Positions 15,436 to 24,686 of a stretch of DNA of 64,000 nt are shown here, piece by piece (positions within the stretch are counted from its first letter, which is position 1; each line of letters begins with the position of its first letter). The DNA is from Micromonospora marina (GTDB lineage Bacteria > Actinomycetota > Actinomycetes > Mycobacteriales > Micromonosporaceae). The notes below the pieces were generated by a model. That model saw nothing but the letters and a program-made list of their open reading frames with translations. It was not told the DNA's origin and made no database searches. The DNA lies in NCBI RefSeq assembly GCF_900091565.1, contig NZ_FMCV01000016.1:79780-143779 (forward strand), given 5' to 3'. A program made the position numbers and the translations under genes.

Positions 15436-17483
15436 TGCAACCCCTGCTGATCGGTGATCGGCTCGACGAGCTGCGGGCCGCGCTCACCACCACCCACACC
15501 GCCCAGTGGCGGCGACTGTACGAGCAGTGCGAGTGGTACCGCGGGCAGAGCCCGCCCACCGAGCACCCGACCGCCAGCATCACCTACTTCGGTCCGGCCG
15601 CGATGAACCTCGCCCTGGCCTACCGCCTCACCGGGCAGCCCGGCTACCTGGCCGAGGCCCGACGGTGGATCAGCATCGCCGTGTCCTTCCCGCACTGGGG
15701 CAAGGCGAAGCTGCCCGACCACGACCTCGACGCCGGCTGGCTGCTGCACGGGCTGTCCCTGGCGTACTCCTGGCTCCGCGACGACCTGCCCGGCGACGAG
15801 GCCGACGCGCTGCGCGCCAAGCTGCTGCTCCAGGGCGAGCGGATGTACGACTTCGCGGTGCAGACCGAGGGAACCTGGTGGTCGTCGAGCTACTGGCAGA
15901 ACCACAACTGGATCTGCTACACGGGGCTGGCCGCCGCCGGCTACGTCCTCGACCAGCCGCAGTGGAGTGACCGGGCCCGCGACAACCTCGGCACCGTGCT
16001 GGACCTGATGCCCGCGGACGGGTCGGACTCCGAGGGCGTCGTCTACTGGCGGTACGGTGTGCCGTGGCTGGCCATCCACCTCGACCTGCTCCAGCACGCC
16101 GAGGGCATCGACTGGTGGGAGCGTGGCGGCTTCCTGCGCCACACCTTCGAATGGCGGCTGCACCAGTGCGCTCCCGGGTTCGAGGAGAACGTCGACCACG
16201 GTGACTGCCACGACCGCCGATCCGGGCACAGCGTGGCGCTCTACCACAAGCTCGCCGCCGCCTACCGGGACGGCCGGGCCCGCTGGCTCGCCGACCACGT
16301 CGCCGAACGGCACTACTGGCGGGAGGCATACGCCTCCGGAGTGCGGCCGGGGGTGATGCCCGAGGCCGGCTACGAACTGCTCTGGTACGACCCGCAGGTA
16401 CCCGTCGTCGACCCGGCGGACACGGTGCCGACCACCGCACACTTCCCCGACCTAGGCCAGGTGACCGCCCGTACCGGTTGGCACGACGGCGCGGCCTTCG
16501 TCAGCTTCAAGTCGGCACCCGGCGGCGGGCACACCGCATGGGAGACCGCCGACCGGTTCCGCCGCGACAAGGGCTGGGAAACCCTCAACGCCGGGCACCA
16601 CCACCCCGACGCCGGATCGTTCGTGTTCGGTGTCCACGGCGCGTTCCTCGCCGTGGACGACGGCTACTGCAACCGTAAGCGGGCCGCCCACCACAACCTC
16701 GTCCTCGTCGACGGGCAGGGCTGGGCCGGCGAGGACCGCTACCACGTCTACAAGGACCTGCCGTACGAGCGGCAGGCCCGGCTGCGCGACGTGCTCGCCG
16801 ACGGTGGCCTGGTGCACGCGACAGCCGAGTCGGGCGCGATGTTCGATCCGGCCCTCGGCGTCCGGCGCGTCGACCGGACACTGGTCTTCACCCCGTCCGG
16901 CCGGCTGGTGATCCTCGACGACCTCGCCGCCGAGCAGCCGCGGGAGTGGACGTTCCTGCTGCACTCGGACTGGCCGGCCGAGTTCGTCGACGGCGACGTC
17001 GTGTTGCGCTCCGGCCCGGCGCAGGCCCAGGTGCGCCGGTTCGCCCCGGACGACGCCACGGTCAGCCAGGGCACGACCGAGATCGAGGCCAACCCCACCG
17101 CCAGCACCCCGAGCCTGCGGATCGTCCGTACGCTGCACACCGTCCGCGTCCGGGTCGCACCCACGCCGCGCAGCCAGATCCTGACCACCATCGAGCCGAC
17201 CTCCGCGCTGGCCCCGACACCGGCCACCGCCGAGACCGCCGACTGCGCCGCGGGGACCGGGATCCGGTTCGGTGGCGGTGAGACGGTCCTGCTCGCCCCG
17301 ACGACACGACGGATCGAGGGCGAGGGCGTACGGGCCGACGCCGCTGCCGTGATCCTGGTGCCGGCGACCGACGATCACCCCGCGCGGGTGGGCGTGGTCG
17401 GTGCCACCCACGTCGAACTGGCCGGCCGGGTCCTGCTGGACGGCGCGGAGCCGGTGACCCGGGTGCTGCCGTGGCCAGCCTGA
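15435..17483 (+). CDS. Heparinase II/III-like lyase, second probable oligoalginate lyase
   Basis: 682 residues; ATG shares one base with the upstream TGA (TGATG). An N-terminal helical domain contains SYWQNHNWICYTGLAAAG, with the Asn-His pair seen at the active site of heparinase II/III-type lyases. The C-terminal domain begins with NAGHHHPDAGSFVFGVHGAFLAVDDGYCNRK and continues as beta-sheet. No signal peptide is present. It would cleave imported unsaturated oligouronides by beta-elimination. It is not a recent duplicate of the preceding gene, so the pair probably has divided specificity. Confidence 0.78.
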   Translation: MQPLLIGDRLDELRAALTTTHTAQWRRLYEQCEWYRGQSPPTEHPTASITYFGPAAMNLALAYRLTGQPGYLAEARRWISIAVSFPHWGKAKLPDHDLDAGWLLHGLSLAYSWLRDDLPGDEADALRAKLLLQGERMYDFAVQTEGTWWSSSYWQNHNWICYTGLAAAGYVLDQPQWSDRARDNLGTVLDLMPADGSDSEGVVYWRYGVPWLAIHLDLLQHAEGIDWWERGGFLRHTFEWRLHQCAPGFEENVDHGDCHDRRSGHSVALYHKLAAAYRDGRARWLADHVAERHYWREAYASGVRPGVMPEAGYELLWYDPQVPVVDPADTVPTTAHFPDLGQVTARTGWHDGAAFVSFKSAPGGGHTAWETADRFRRDKGWETLNAGHHHPDAGSFVFGVHGAFLAVDDGYCNRKRAAHHNLVLVDGQGWAGEDRYHVYKDLPYERQARLRDVLADGGLVHATAESGAMFDPALGVRRVDRTLVFTPSGRLVILDDLAAEQPREWTFLLHSDWPAEFVDGDVVLRSGPAQAQVRRFAPDDATVSQGTTEIEANPTASTPSLRIVRTLHTVRVRVAPTPRSQILTTIEPTSALAPTPATAETADCAAGTGIRFGGGETVLLAPTTRRIEGEGVRADAAAVILVPATDDHPARVGVVGATHVELAGRVLLDGAEPVTRVLPWPA

Positions 17484-18157
17484 CCGCCGGAACGCGCATC
17501 AGCCGGTCCGCCCCGGACCGGCGTCATCCGGTCGGAGAACGGCAGACCGGCTGGGAGGGCGCCGCCCTGCGGATGCTGGAGTTCGTCGCGTACCCGGCGC
17601 TGGCCGGCTGCGCCCTTCTCCTGCTCTGCCTGGGCGTGGTGACCTGGCTGCCGGCGCTGGCCGCCGCCGCGTACGCCCTGCGACAGTGGCGCGACGACGG
17701 GCGGCCCCGGCCCTTCCTCGACACGCTGGAAGCCTTCGGACGCTACTGGCGGCGGCTGTGGCGACACGCGCTGCTGTCGACCGTCGCCGGACTTGTGCTG
17801 GTGGCCAACGTCGTCTTCCTCACCACCCGCCCCGGCGTCGCCGCCCTCGCCCTGCTGGCCCTCCAGATCGGGCTCGTGCTGGCGTCGGTGCCGTACCACC
17901 TGGCGCTGGCGGTGACCGCCGCCCGCGACCCGGGCGGCGACGTGCGGCGCTGGTGCCGGGGCGCTCTGCTGTTCGCCTTCGCCGCGCCCCGCCGGGGCCT
18001 GGCGCTGCTCGCCGTGGCGATCGCAGCGCCGGTGCTGACCGCCCCGCTGGCGGTCGGCCCGCTGCTCCTCGGCGGCACCCTCCCACTGCTGGTCGGCCTG
18101 TGGCTCGCCGACCGTCCACACCCCTGCACCCCGCCCGACCGGAAGAGGAAGCCATGA
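17471..18157 (+). CDS. YesL-like (DUF624) membrane protein
   Basis: 228 residues with four to five hydrophobic segments (AYPALAGCALLLLCLGVVTWLP, ALLSTVAGLVLVANVVFLTT, AALALLALQIGLVLASVPYH, ALLAVAIAAPVLTAPLAVG). The RPFLDTLEAFGRYWRRLWRHA loop and overall size fit DUF624/YesL, membrane proteins that recur in polysaccharide-use operons and have no settled role. It overlaps the upstream lyase gene by 13 bases. A sensor or accessory to uptake has been suggested for the family; nothing here decides. Confidence 0.72.
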   Translation: MASLTAGTRISRSAPDRRHPVGERQTGWEGAALRMLEFVAYPALAGCALLLLCLGVVTWLPALAAAAYALRQWRDDGRPRPFLDTLEAFGRYWRRLWRHALLSTVAGLVLVANVVFLTTRPGVAALALLALQIGLVLASVPYHLALAVTAARDPGGDVRRWCRGALLFAFAAPRRGLALLAVAIAAPVLTAPLAVGPLLLGGTLPLLVGLWLADRPHPCTPPDRKRKP

Positions 18158-18213
18158 CGACACCACCTACCAGCACCGCCCTCGCGCCGGCCGCTTCGTG
18201 CGGGAGCAGGTGA
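18154..18213 (+). CDS. 19-residue coupling ORF between the YesL-like and aldolase genes
   Basis: A 19-codon frame (MTTPPTSTALAPAASCGSR). Its ATG overlaps the previous stop (ATGA, 18154-18157) and its TGA overlaps the next ATG (TGATG, 18211-18215). The double overlap would carry ribosomes across a 56-base gap. GAAGAGGAAG just upstream can serve as ribosome site. It may be a true coupling peptide, a remnant of a lost gene, or chance; the peptide matches nothing I know. Confidence 0.4.
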   Translation: MTTPPTSTALAPAASCGSR

Positions 18214-18875
18214 TGGCGGGGCCCGTGACCGCGGCGGCGGGCACCACCGTCCTGGACGTCGTCGCCGGAGACCGTCTCCTGCCGGTGGTCGTGCTCGACG
18301 ACGTCGAGGCCGCACCGCCGCTCGGCGCGGCCCTGAAGGCGGGCGGCCTCCGCACGGTCGAGGTGACCCTGCGCACCCGGACGGCCGTCGCCGCGATCCG
18401 AGCGCTGGCCGACCACACCGACCTGGTGGTCGGCGCGGGTACGGTCACCACCGTCGACCAGGTCGAGCAGGTGATCGACGCCGGCGCCCGGTTCGTCGTC
18501 TGCCCCGGCTTCTCCGCAGCCGTGGTGCGGCGATGTCAGGAACACGGCGTGCCGGTCATTCCCGGCGTCGCCACCCCCACCGAGATCCAGACGGCCCTCG
18601 ACGCCGGACTCTCGGTGCTAAAGTTCTTCCCCGCCGAGCAACTCGGCGGCCTTCCGATGCTCAAGGCGCTGGCCGCACCGTACCCCGGCCTGCGTTTCGT
18701 CCCCACCGGCGGAATCACCACCGCCAACCTCCGCGGCTACCTCGACCATCCCTCGGTGCTCGCTGTCGGGGGCACCTGGATGGTCGCCGCCGGGCTGCTC
18801 GCCGCCGGCCGGTGGGACGACGTGACGACGCTGACCGCCGCGGCCCTGGCCGCCGCCCGAGAAGGTGACCGATGA
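18213..18875 (+). CDS. eda: 2-dehydro-3-deoxy-phosphogluconate (KDPG) aldolase
   Basis: 220 residues, a class I aldolase barrel. The catalytic Glu50 lies in RTVEVTLRT and the Schiff-base Lys137 in SVLKFFPAE; PGVATPTEI and PTGGITTANLRGYL form the phosphate site. It splits KDPG into pyruvate and glyceraldehyde-3-phosphate, the last dedicated step of uronate breakdown. ATG 18213 was preferred over GTG 18198 because it has the TGATG overlap and matches the usual family start. It overlaps the KDG kinase gene by 4 bases. Confidence 0.93.
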   Translation: MAGPVTAAAGTTVLDVVAGDRLLPVVVLDDVEAAPPLGAALKAGGLRTVEVTLRTRTAVAAIRALADHTDLVVGAGTVTTVDQVEQVIDAGARFVVCPGFSAAVVRRCQEHGVPVIPGVATPTEIQTALDAGLSVLKFFPAEQLGGLPMLKALAAPYPGLRFVPTGGITTANLRGYLDHPSVLAVGGTWMVAAGLLAAGRWDDVTTLTAAALAAAREGDR

Positions 18876-19972
18876 AGCTGAACGTCCGCCCCGCCGCAGA
18901 GTGCCGCTACGACCTGGTGTCCCTCGGTGAGGTGATGCTGCGCCTCGACCCCGGGGAGGGCCGGGTACGCACCGCCCGTACCTTCCGGGTCTGGGAGGGC
19001 GGCGGCGAGTACAACGTCGCGCGCGGGTTGCGCCGCTGCTTCGGCCTGCGCACCGCTGTCGTCACCGCCCTGGCCGACAACGAGGTCGGCCGGCTCGTCG
19101 AGGACCTGATGCTCCAGGGCGGAGTGGACACGTCCCTGGTGCGGTGGACGCCCTACGACGGGATCGGTCGCACCACCCGAAACGGGCTCAACTTCACCGA
19201 ACGCGGCCACGGGGTACGCGGGGCGGTCGGCACGTCCGACCGGGGGCACACCGCCGCCAGCCAGCTCAGCCCGGACGCTGTCGACTGGGAGCACCTGTTC
19301 GGCACCCTCGGCGTGCGTTGGCTGCACACCGGCGGCATCTACGCCGGCCTGTCCGAGGTGGCCGCGGAGACCGCCGCGGTGGCGATGGCCGCCGCCCGCC
19401 GGCACGGAACGGTGATCTCGTACGACCTCAACTACCGGCCGAGCCTGTGGCGTGATGTCGGTGGGCAGGAGCGCGCACGACACGTCAACCAGCGGCTGGC
19501 CCGGATGGTCGACGTCATGATCGGCAATGAGGAGGACTTCACCGCCGCCCTCGGCTTCGAGGTGCCGGACACCGACGCGGACCTGTCCCACCTGGAGGTG
19601 GACAACTTCCAAAAGATGATCGACCAGGTCACCCGGGCGTACCCCAACTTCGCGGTGGTGGCGACCACGCTGCGCACCGTGCGGACCGCCACGGTCAACG
19701 ACTGGGGAGCCATCGGCTGGTCCGCCGACACCGGCTTCGTGACCGCCCGGCACCGGCCGGGTCTGGAGATCCTCGACCGGGTCGGCGGCGGCGACAGCTT
19801 CGCCTCCGGCCTCATCTACGGGCTCATGGCACGCGGTGACCTGCGGGTGGGCGTCGAGTTCGGTGCCGCACACGGCGCGCTGGCGATGACCACACCGGGG
19901 GACACGTCGATGGCCAGTCTGCCGGAGGTCGAAGCACTGGCGGCCGGCTCCGGCGCCCGGGTACGCCGCTGA
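18872..19972 (+). CDS. kdgK: PfkB-family sugar kinase, probable 2-keto-3-deoxygluconate kinase
   Basis: 366 residues of ribokinase type. The opening DLVSLGEVMLRLDPGEGR and WEGGGEYNVARGLRR form the sugar site. The C-terminal GGGDSFASGLIYG carries the catalytic Asp in the slot of the usual GAGD motif. KDG kinase phosphorylates KDG to KDPG using ATP, directly feeding the aldolase encoded just upstream with a 4-base ATGA overlap. It is longer than most KDG kinases (about 310-340), with extra sequence around residues 215-250 (DTDADLSHLEVDNFQKM). The substrate is assigned by context. Confidence 0.88.
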   Translation: MKLNVRPAAECRYDLVSLGEVMLRLDPGEGRVRTARTFRVWEGGGEYNVARGLRRCFGLRTAVVTALADNEVGRLVEDLMLQGGVDTSLVRWTPYDGIGRTTRNGLNFTERGHGVRGAVGTSDRGHTAASQLSPDAVDWEHLFGTLGVRWLHTGGIYAGLSEVAAETAAVAMAAARRHGTVISYDLNYRPSLWRDVGGQERARHVNQRLARMVDVMIGNEEDFTAALGFEVPDTDADLSHLEVDNFQKMIDQVTRAYPNFAVVATTLRTVRTATVNDWGAIGWSADTGFVTARHRPGLEILDRVGGGDSFASGLIYGLMARGDLRVGVEFGAAHGALAMTTPGDTSMASLPEVEALAAGSGARVRR

Positions 19973-19974
19973 GC

Positions 19975-21276
19975 GTGACCCGCCGCACCGGCACCGACCC
20001 CCGGCGTGCGGAGCCGACTCCCGCGCCGGGGGATGGCCGGCGTACGTGGTGGTCACCCGGTCTGCGGATCATGGTGGCCGACACCTTCCTCATGGGCCTC
20101 GGCTTCTACGCCCTGGTGCCGCTGCTGGCATACCACCTCCTGCACGACCTCGGCCTCAGCATCGCACTCACCGGGCTGCTCGCCGGCGTACGGTCGGCCA
20201 GCCAGCAGGGCATGATGCTCTGGTCCGGCATGCTCGCCGACCGGTTCGGTCACCGGCGCGCGATCTGCCTGGGCGTGCTTCTGCGCGCCGCCGGGTTCGC
20301 CGCGTTCGGCGTCGTCGACGCCGTGCCCGGGCTCGTGGTGGCCTCGGTCCTGGCCGGCCTCGGCGGCTCACTGTTCCACCCGGCCAGCTACGCCCTGTAC
20401 GCCGAACTGACACCCGCGCCACACCGCACCCGCGCCTACGCCGTGCGGGAGATGGCCAGCAACGCCGCCTTCGTTCTCGGACCGGCCCTCGGCGGCGTCC
20501 TGGCCGCCACAAACTTTCCCGCCCTGTGCTTCGTCGCGGCCGGCCTGTTCGTGCTCGCCGGGGCGATCACCTGGCTGGGGCTGCGCCCGGACCGCGCCAA
20601 CGCCGGCACCTCGGACCGGATGTCGTCCCTGCACCGGCTGCGTACGGTCGCCCGGGACCGCCAGTTCCGCCGGTTCGTCCTGGTCAGCGCCGCCGCGTGG
20701 GCGCTGTTCAGCCAGCTCTACCTGGCGGTGCCGGTCCGCGTGGGGCAGGTCCTACCGGGAACGACGTCACTGGGACTCGTCTACAGCGTCGCGGCGATCG
20801 TCATGGTCGTGGCGACCGTTCCGCTGACCCGGCTCGCCGAACGGTATCTCCGTACCGGTCAGACGCTCGCCGCGGGCACGGGCGCGCTCGCCGTCGGCCT
20901 GTGGCTGCTGGGCGTGCTGCCGGGGCCGGCCGGGGTGGTCACCGGTGTCGTCGTGTTCACCCTGGGACAGGTCCTGCTACTGCCCACCCTGAACGGCACC
21001 GTCTCGCGACTTGCCCCGGCGGGTGCGGTGGCGTCGTACTTCGGTGCCAACGGTCTGGTGCTGTCGCTCGGTGGGCTGGTCGGCAACCTCGGCGGCGGGT
21101 GGCTGCTCGACCTCGGCGGCGGTCTCGCGCAGTGGGTGCCGTGGACTGTCTTCGCCGCGTGGGGCCTGGCAACCGCAGGCGTGTACCTGCTCGTGCTGCG
21201 CGCGCCCGAACCCGTCGAGGCAGCCGCGTCGCCGGTCGGACGCACCGCTGAGGCGGCTTCAGACCAACGCGGGTGA
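19975..21276 (+). CDS. MFS transporter
   Basis: 433 residues, about 11-12 membrane segments, with the MFS loop 2-3 motif as GMLADRFGHRRA and repeats of it in the second half (VPLTRLAERYL). GTG 19975 begins two bases after the kinase stop, so it is the last gene of the alginate operon. It may carry monouronates such as DEH or KDG in or out, or another sugar; sequence alone does not tell. The C-terminal tail is short and charged. Unlike ABC importers, MFS carriers use an ion gradient. Confidence 0.87.
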   Translation: MTRRTGTDPRRAEPTPAPGDGRRTWWSPGLRIMVADTFLMGLGFYALVPLLAYHLLHDLGLSIALTGLLAGVRSASQQGMMLWSGMLADRFGHRRAICLGVLLRAAGFAAFGVVDAVPGLVVASVLAGLGGSLFHPASYALYAELTPAPHRTRAYAVREMASNAAFVLGPALGGVLAATNFPALCFVAAGLFVLAGAITWLGLRPDRANAGTSDRMSSLHRLRTVARDRQFRRFVLVSAAAWALFSQLYLAVPVRVGQVLPGTTSLGLVYSVAAIVMVVATVPLTRLAERYLRTGQTLAAGTGALAVGLWLLGVLPGPAGVVTGVVVFTLGQVLLLPTLNGTVSRLAPAGAVASYFGANGLVLSLGGLVGNLGGGWLLDLGGGLAQWVPWTVFAAWGLATAGVYLLVLRAPEPVEAAASPVGRTAEAASDQRG

Positions 21277-21332
21277 CAGTCTGCTCGTCGGGTTCGGGCC
21301 GCGGGCGGTGCCCCGCCGCCCCGGCCTGTCGA

Positions 21333-21851
21333 TCAGTCTGAGGCGAGGATCGCGTACAGGTCCGAGTCACGCCAACCGTCGCGAACGAACGCGGTGCCGC
21401 GCATCCGTCCCTCGTAGCGCATGCCGATCTTGAGGAGCACGGCGGCCGAGGCCACGTTGCGTGGATCGCAGGTGGCGAAGACGCGGTGGCGCCCGTGGTC
21501 CTCGAAGCCCATCCGCACCAGCTCCCGCGCCGCGGCGGTAGCTATTCCCTGCCCCCACCGTCGTGGATGCACCACGTACGCGATCTCACCGGTGCTGCGG
21601 CCGCGCAGCCTGAGTTCGGCGCTGCCCACCAGTTCACCGTCGACGAGCACCCCGAAGACCAGCCGCTCGGGCCGCGCCGCCACCGCTTCCCGCACGTATG
21701 CCTGCGTCTGCTCGTACGTGTTGGGACCCCACACCTGGTAGCGGCACGCCTCCGGCAGACACGCCCAGCGGTGCACGGCGGCGGTGTCGTCGAGCGTGAG
21801 CGGGCGAAGGGCGAGCGTCACGGCACCATGATAGACCCGGACGGTGTTCAT
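21333..21851 (-). CDS. GNAT-family N-acetyltransferase (RimJ/RimL type)
   Basis: 172 residues with the RimJ/RimL-like GNAT pattern: LALRPLTLDDTAAVHRWA, then GEIAYVVHPRRWGQGIATAAARELVRMGF (acetyl-CoA pyrophosphate loop as RRWGQGIA), then CDPRNVASAAVLLKIGMRYEG. It would move an acetyl group from acetyl-CoA to an amino group of a protein or small molecule; the acceptor is unknown. It is convergent with the MFS gene (gap 21277-21332, holding an imperfect GC hairpin) and divergent from the LAL regulator. Confidence 0.88.
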   Translation of the reverse strand: MNTVRVYHGAVTLALRPLTLDDTAAVHRWACLPEACRYQVWGPNTYEQTQAYVREAVAARPERLVFGVLVDGELVGSAELRLRGRSTGEIAYVVHPRRWGQGIATAAARELVRMGFEDHGRHRVFATCDPRNVASAAVLLKIGMRYEGRMRGTAFVRDGWRDSDLYAILASD

Positions 21852-21901
21852 GATCTCGTGGTCGGGACGCCGAGGACCGTCTGGCGTCGTACTGTGTGCG
21901 G

Positions 21902-24682
21902 ATGGCAGGGCAGACGCCTCTGGTGGGCCGCCGGTCGGAACTGCGGAAACTGCTCGACCTCGTGCGGGCGGCTCCGGCGGTGGTGCGCGTCGAGGGAGAA
22001 GCCGGGGTGGGGAAGACGCGGCTGTTGCAGGAACTGCGTACGCAGCCGGGCTTGCACGGTCGCACCTGGCTCACCGGGTCCGGGCAGCCGCTGCGGGAGC
22101 CGCTTCCGCTGGCACCGGTGATCGATGCCGTCCTGTCCGGCGACGGTGCGCCGTGGAGCACCGATCCGGTGCTCGGGGCGCTGGTCCCGATGCTGCCCGA
22201 ACTGGGGGCGCGGTTGCCGCCCGCGCTGCCGCCACTCGGTGACCTGCGGGCTGAACGCCACCGGGTGTACCGGGCGTTGCGCCATGCGTTGGCCGCCGCG
22301 GGTTCCGTCGTGCTGGTGCTGGACGACCTGCACTGGGTGGACGACGTGACCGCCGACTTTCTGCGCTTCCTCGCCGGGCATCTGCCCGCCGGGCTGTCGG
22401 TGGTGCTCGCCCGCCGGCCGGCGGCGGCCGATCTGCCGGGGGGCCGGCTCCGGCTCGAGCCGCTGGATCTCGACGAGACGGTCGAGATGGTCCGCGCGAT
22501 GGTCCGTGACCGGCCGCCCGCACGCGCCGCGGCGACGCTGCTGCGCCGCACCGGGGGAGTGCCGTTCGCGATCGAGGAGGTCGTCCGGGCGGCGGTGGAG
22601 CACGGCGCGTTGTGGGAAGGGCTCGACGGCGGACTGGTGCCGGACGGGTACGCCGAGGCGATCGCCCGGCGGTTGGAGCGCCTCGACGAGGTCTCCCGGC
22701 AGGTCATGTTCGCCGCCTGTGTGCTGGGTGCCCCGGTAGGCGGGGTCGACCTGCTCACCGTCGCCGGAGTGCCGCTCACCGACGGTGAGGGCGCGTTGGA
22801 CAGGTTGATCGCTGCGGAGCTGCTGCGCGAGAGCGGTGGGAGGTACCACTGCCGCCACGAACTGGCAGAGCGGGCGGTGCTGCGGGCGATGGGCCCGGCC
22901 CGGGCTCAGCGGCTGCACCGGCGCGCGGCGGAGGTACTGCTCACAGCGGCCACGCCGCCGCACCGCCGGGTGGCCGACCATCTGCGCGCGGCCGGCGACA
23001 CGACGGGCTGGCGGAAGTACGCGGAACTGGCGGCGGACCGGGCCGTCGAGGTCGGTGACACGGGCGGCGCGGTCGACCTGCTGAGCGATCTTCTCGCCGC
23101 CGCCGACGACCCGCGGGAACGGCACCGCCTCGCGGTGAAGCTGGGCCGGGTCGCGCTCGACGGCGTGGACGTGACCGCGACCGTGGCCCTGCTGCGTGAC
23201 CTGCTCACCATCGCCGATCTGCCCCAGTCGATCCGCGGTGAACTGCGGTCGGAGCTGGGTCTGCTCCTGCTCAACCAGACGGGCAGTCCGACCGAGGGTT
23301 ACCTCGAGCTCGCGCGGGCCGCGGCGGAGCTGCGCGGACCGCGGCCCGACCTGGCCGCGCGGGTGATGTCGTCACTGGCCAACGTGCACGCCGGGCAACA
23401 GCACATCGACGTCCACCTGCGATGGTTGGCCGAGGCGGAGGGGCTGTCCGGCGCGATCACCGACGAACGGGCGCGGGTGGCCTTCCAGGTCAACCGGGTG
23501 ACCACCCTGATGACCCGCGGCGAACCGGACGCCTGGCAGCAGGCCGCGTGGATCTTCGACGAGCCCGCCGACGCGGAGATCGGCAGACACTGCACCCGTG
23601 GATGTCTCAACCTGGCCGACGCCGCCGGATGGCTCGGTCACTACGACCGGGCCGCCCGCTTGCTGGAGCACGGGCGCGGACTGGACTCGACCTCCAGCTA
23701 CGTGGTGGAGTTGCTCCAGGTCGCGTCGGTGCTGCTGGACTGGCTCGGGGGGCGGTGGACGGGGTTACGACCGCGCGCGGGGGAGATGGCCGTCCGCTAC
23801 GCCTCGCTACCGCGTATCGCCGCGGAGTGTCGTCTGATCGCGGGGGCGTTGGCCGCCGAGCAGGGCGACGTCGCCGACGCGTTCCCCCTGCTGCGGATGG
23901 CGGTGGCGGACGGGCCGCCACCGGTGGTGGCGACCGCGTACGCGCTGATCGCCGAACTGCGACACCGCAGGCAGGTCCGGTCCGGAGTGGTGAGCGGCAT
24001 CGAAAGCGCGTTACGGGTCGTCCGGTCGACCGGCATGTGGGTGTGGGCGGCCGAGGTGACGCCGGTCGCGGTCGAGTTGTTGTGCGCGGTGGACCGGTAC
24101 GCCGCCGCACGCGAGGCGATCGAGGAGCATCGGGCCGGGGTGCGCGGACTGGACTGCCCGGCCGCAGCCGGCGCGCTGGCGTTGTCCGAGGCGATGCTGG
24201 CGCACGAGCGCGGCGAGTGGGACGCCGCCGAGGTGGGCTACCGGGAGGCCGCCCTGCTCGTCGGGGACCGGCCGCAGTGGCTGGCGCGGACCCTCCAACG
24301 GAGGGCGGAGGCCATGTTCGCCGTCGGGCACGACGGTGTCGAGCCGTTGCGCGACGCGGAGCGGTTGTTCACCGGGATGGGCGCGACGGTTCGTGCTCAA
24401 CGGTGCCGAGACGCGCTGCGCGAGCGCCACGCGCTACCGGCGCCGAGGCGGGGGAGGCCGGGGTACGGGGAGAAGTTGTCTCCGCGTGAGCGGGAGGCCG
24501 CGCGGCTGGCGGCCCAGGGGCGGACCAACCGGCAGATCGCGTCCAGTCTCGGGGTGTCGGTACGCACGGTGGAGCAGCACGTCGCTCGTGCCCTGCACAA
24601 GCTTCGAGTGGGGTCGCGGACGGAACTGGCGGCGGTGCTCGGGCCGTCCGAGGTGGATGGACCGAGCACCGCCGCGCCCTGA
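21902..24682 (+). CDS. LuxR-family transcriptional regulator with AAA ATPase domain (LAL type)
   Basis: 926 residues. Walker A GEAGVGKT (32-39) and Walker B-like VVLVLDDLHWVDD lie in an N-terminal STAND/AAA ATPase module. A long helical TPR-like middle (about 330-840) follows, then a C-terminal LuxR helix-turn-helix (LSPREREAARLAAQGRTNRQIASSLGVSVRTVEQHV). LAL regulators turn on operons when ATP and a ligand bind; MalT is the model. ATG 21902 was chosen as it directly precedes PLVGRRSELRKL, the normal family start. The target is unknown. The nearest candidates are the convergent protease genes 4 bases beyond its stop, or the upstream island. Confidence 0.9.
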   Translation: MAGQTPLVGRRSELRKLLDLVRAAPAVVRVEGEAGVGKTRLLQELRTQPGLHGRTWLTGSGQPLREPLPLAPVIDAVLSGDGAPWSTDPVLGALVPMLPELGARLPPALPPLGDLRAERHRVYRALRHALAAAGSVVLVLDDLHWVDDVTADFLRFLAGHLPAGLSVVLARRPAAADLPGGRLRLEPLDLDETVEMVRAMVRDRPPARAAATLLRRTGGVPFAIEEVVRAAVEHGALWEGLDGGLVPDGYAEAIARRLERLDEVSRQVMFAACVLGAPVGGVDLLTVAGVPLTDGEGALDRLIAAELLRESGGRYHCRHELAERAVLRAMGPARAQRLHRRAAEVLLTAATPPHRRVADHLRAAGDTTGWRKYAELAADRAVEVGDTGGAVDLLSDLLAAADDPRERHRLAVKLGRVALDGVDVTATVALLRDLLTIADLPQSIRGELRSELGLLLLNQTGSPTEGYLELARAAAELRGPRPDLAARVMSSLANVHAGQQHIDVHLRWLAEAEGLSGAITDERARVAFQVNRVTTLMTRGEPDAWQQAAWIFDEPADAEIGRHCTRGCLNLADAAGWLGHYDRAARLLEHGRGLDSTSSYVVELLQVASVLLDWLGGRWTGLRPRAGEMAVRYASLPRIAAECRLIAGALAAEQGDVADAFPLLRMAVADGPPPVVATAYALIAELRHRRQVRSGVVSGIESALRVVRSTGMWVWAAEVTPVAVELLCAVDRYAAAREAIEEHRAGVRGLDCPAAAGALALSEAMLAHERGEWDAAEVGYREAALLVGDRPQWLARTLQRRAEAMFAVGHDGVEPLRDAERLFTGMGATVRAQRCRDALRERHALPAPRRGRPGYGEKLSPREREAARLAAQGRTNRQIASSLGVSVRTVEQHVARALHKLRVGSRTELAAVLGPSEVDGPSTAAP

Positions 24683-24686
24683 GCCG

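Noticed and set aside
13855..17483. Considered as heparin-degrading enzymes
   Set aside because: The fold is heparinase II/III-like, but the neighbouring PL6 and PL7 enzymes and KDG genes point to alginate oligomers, and no sulfatase is present.
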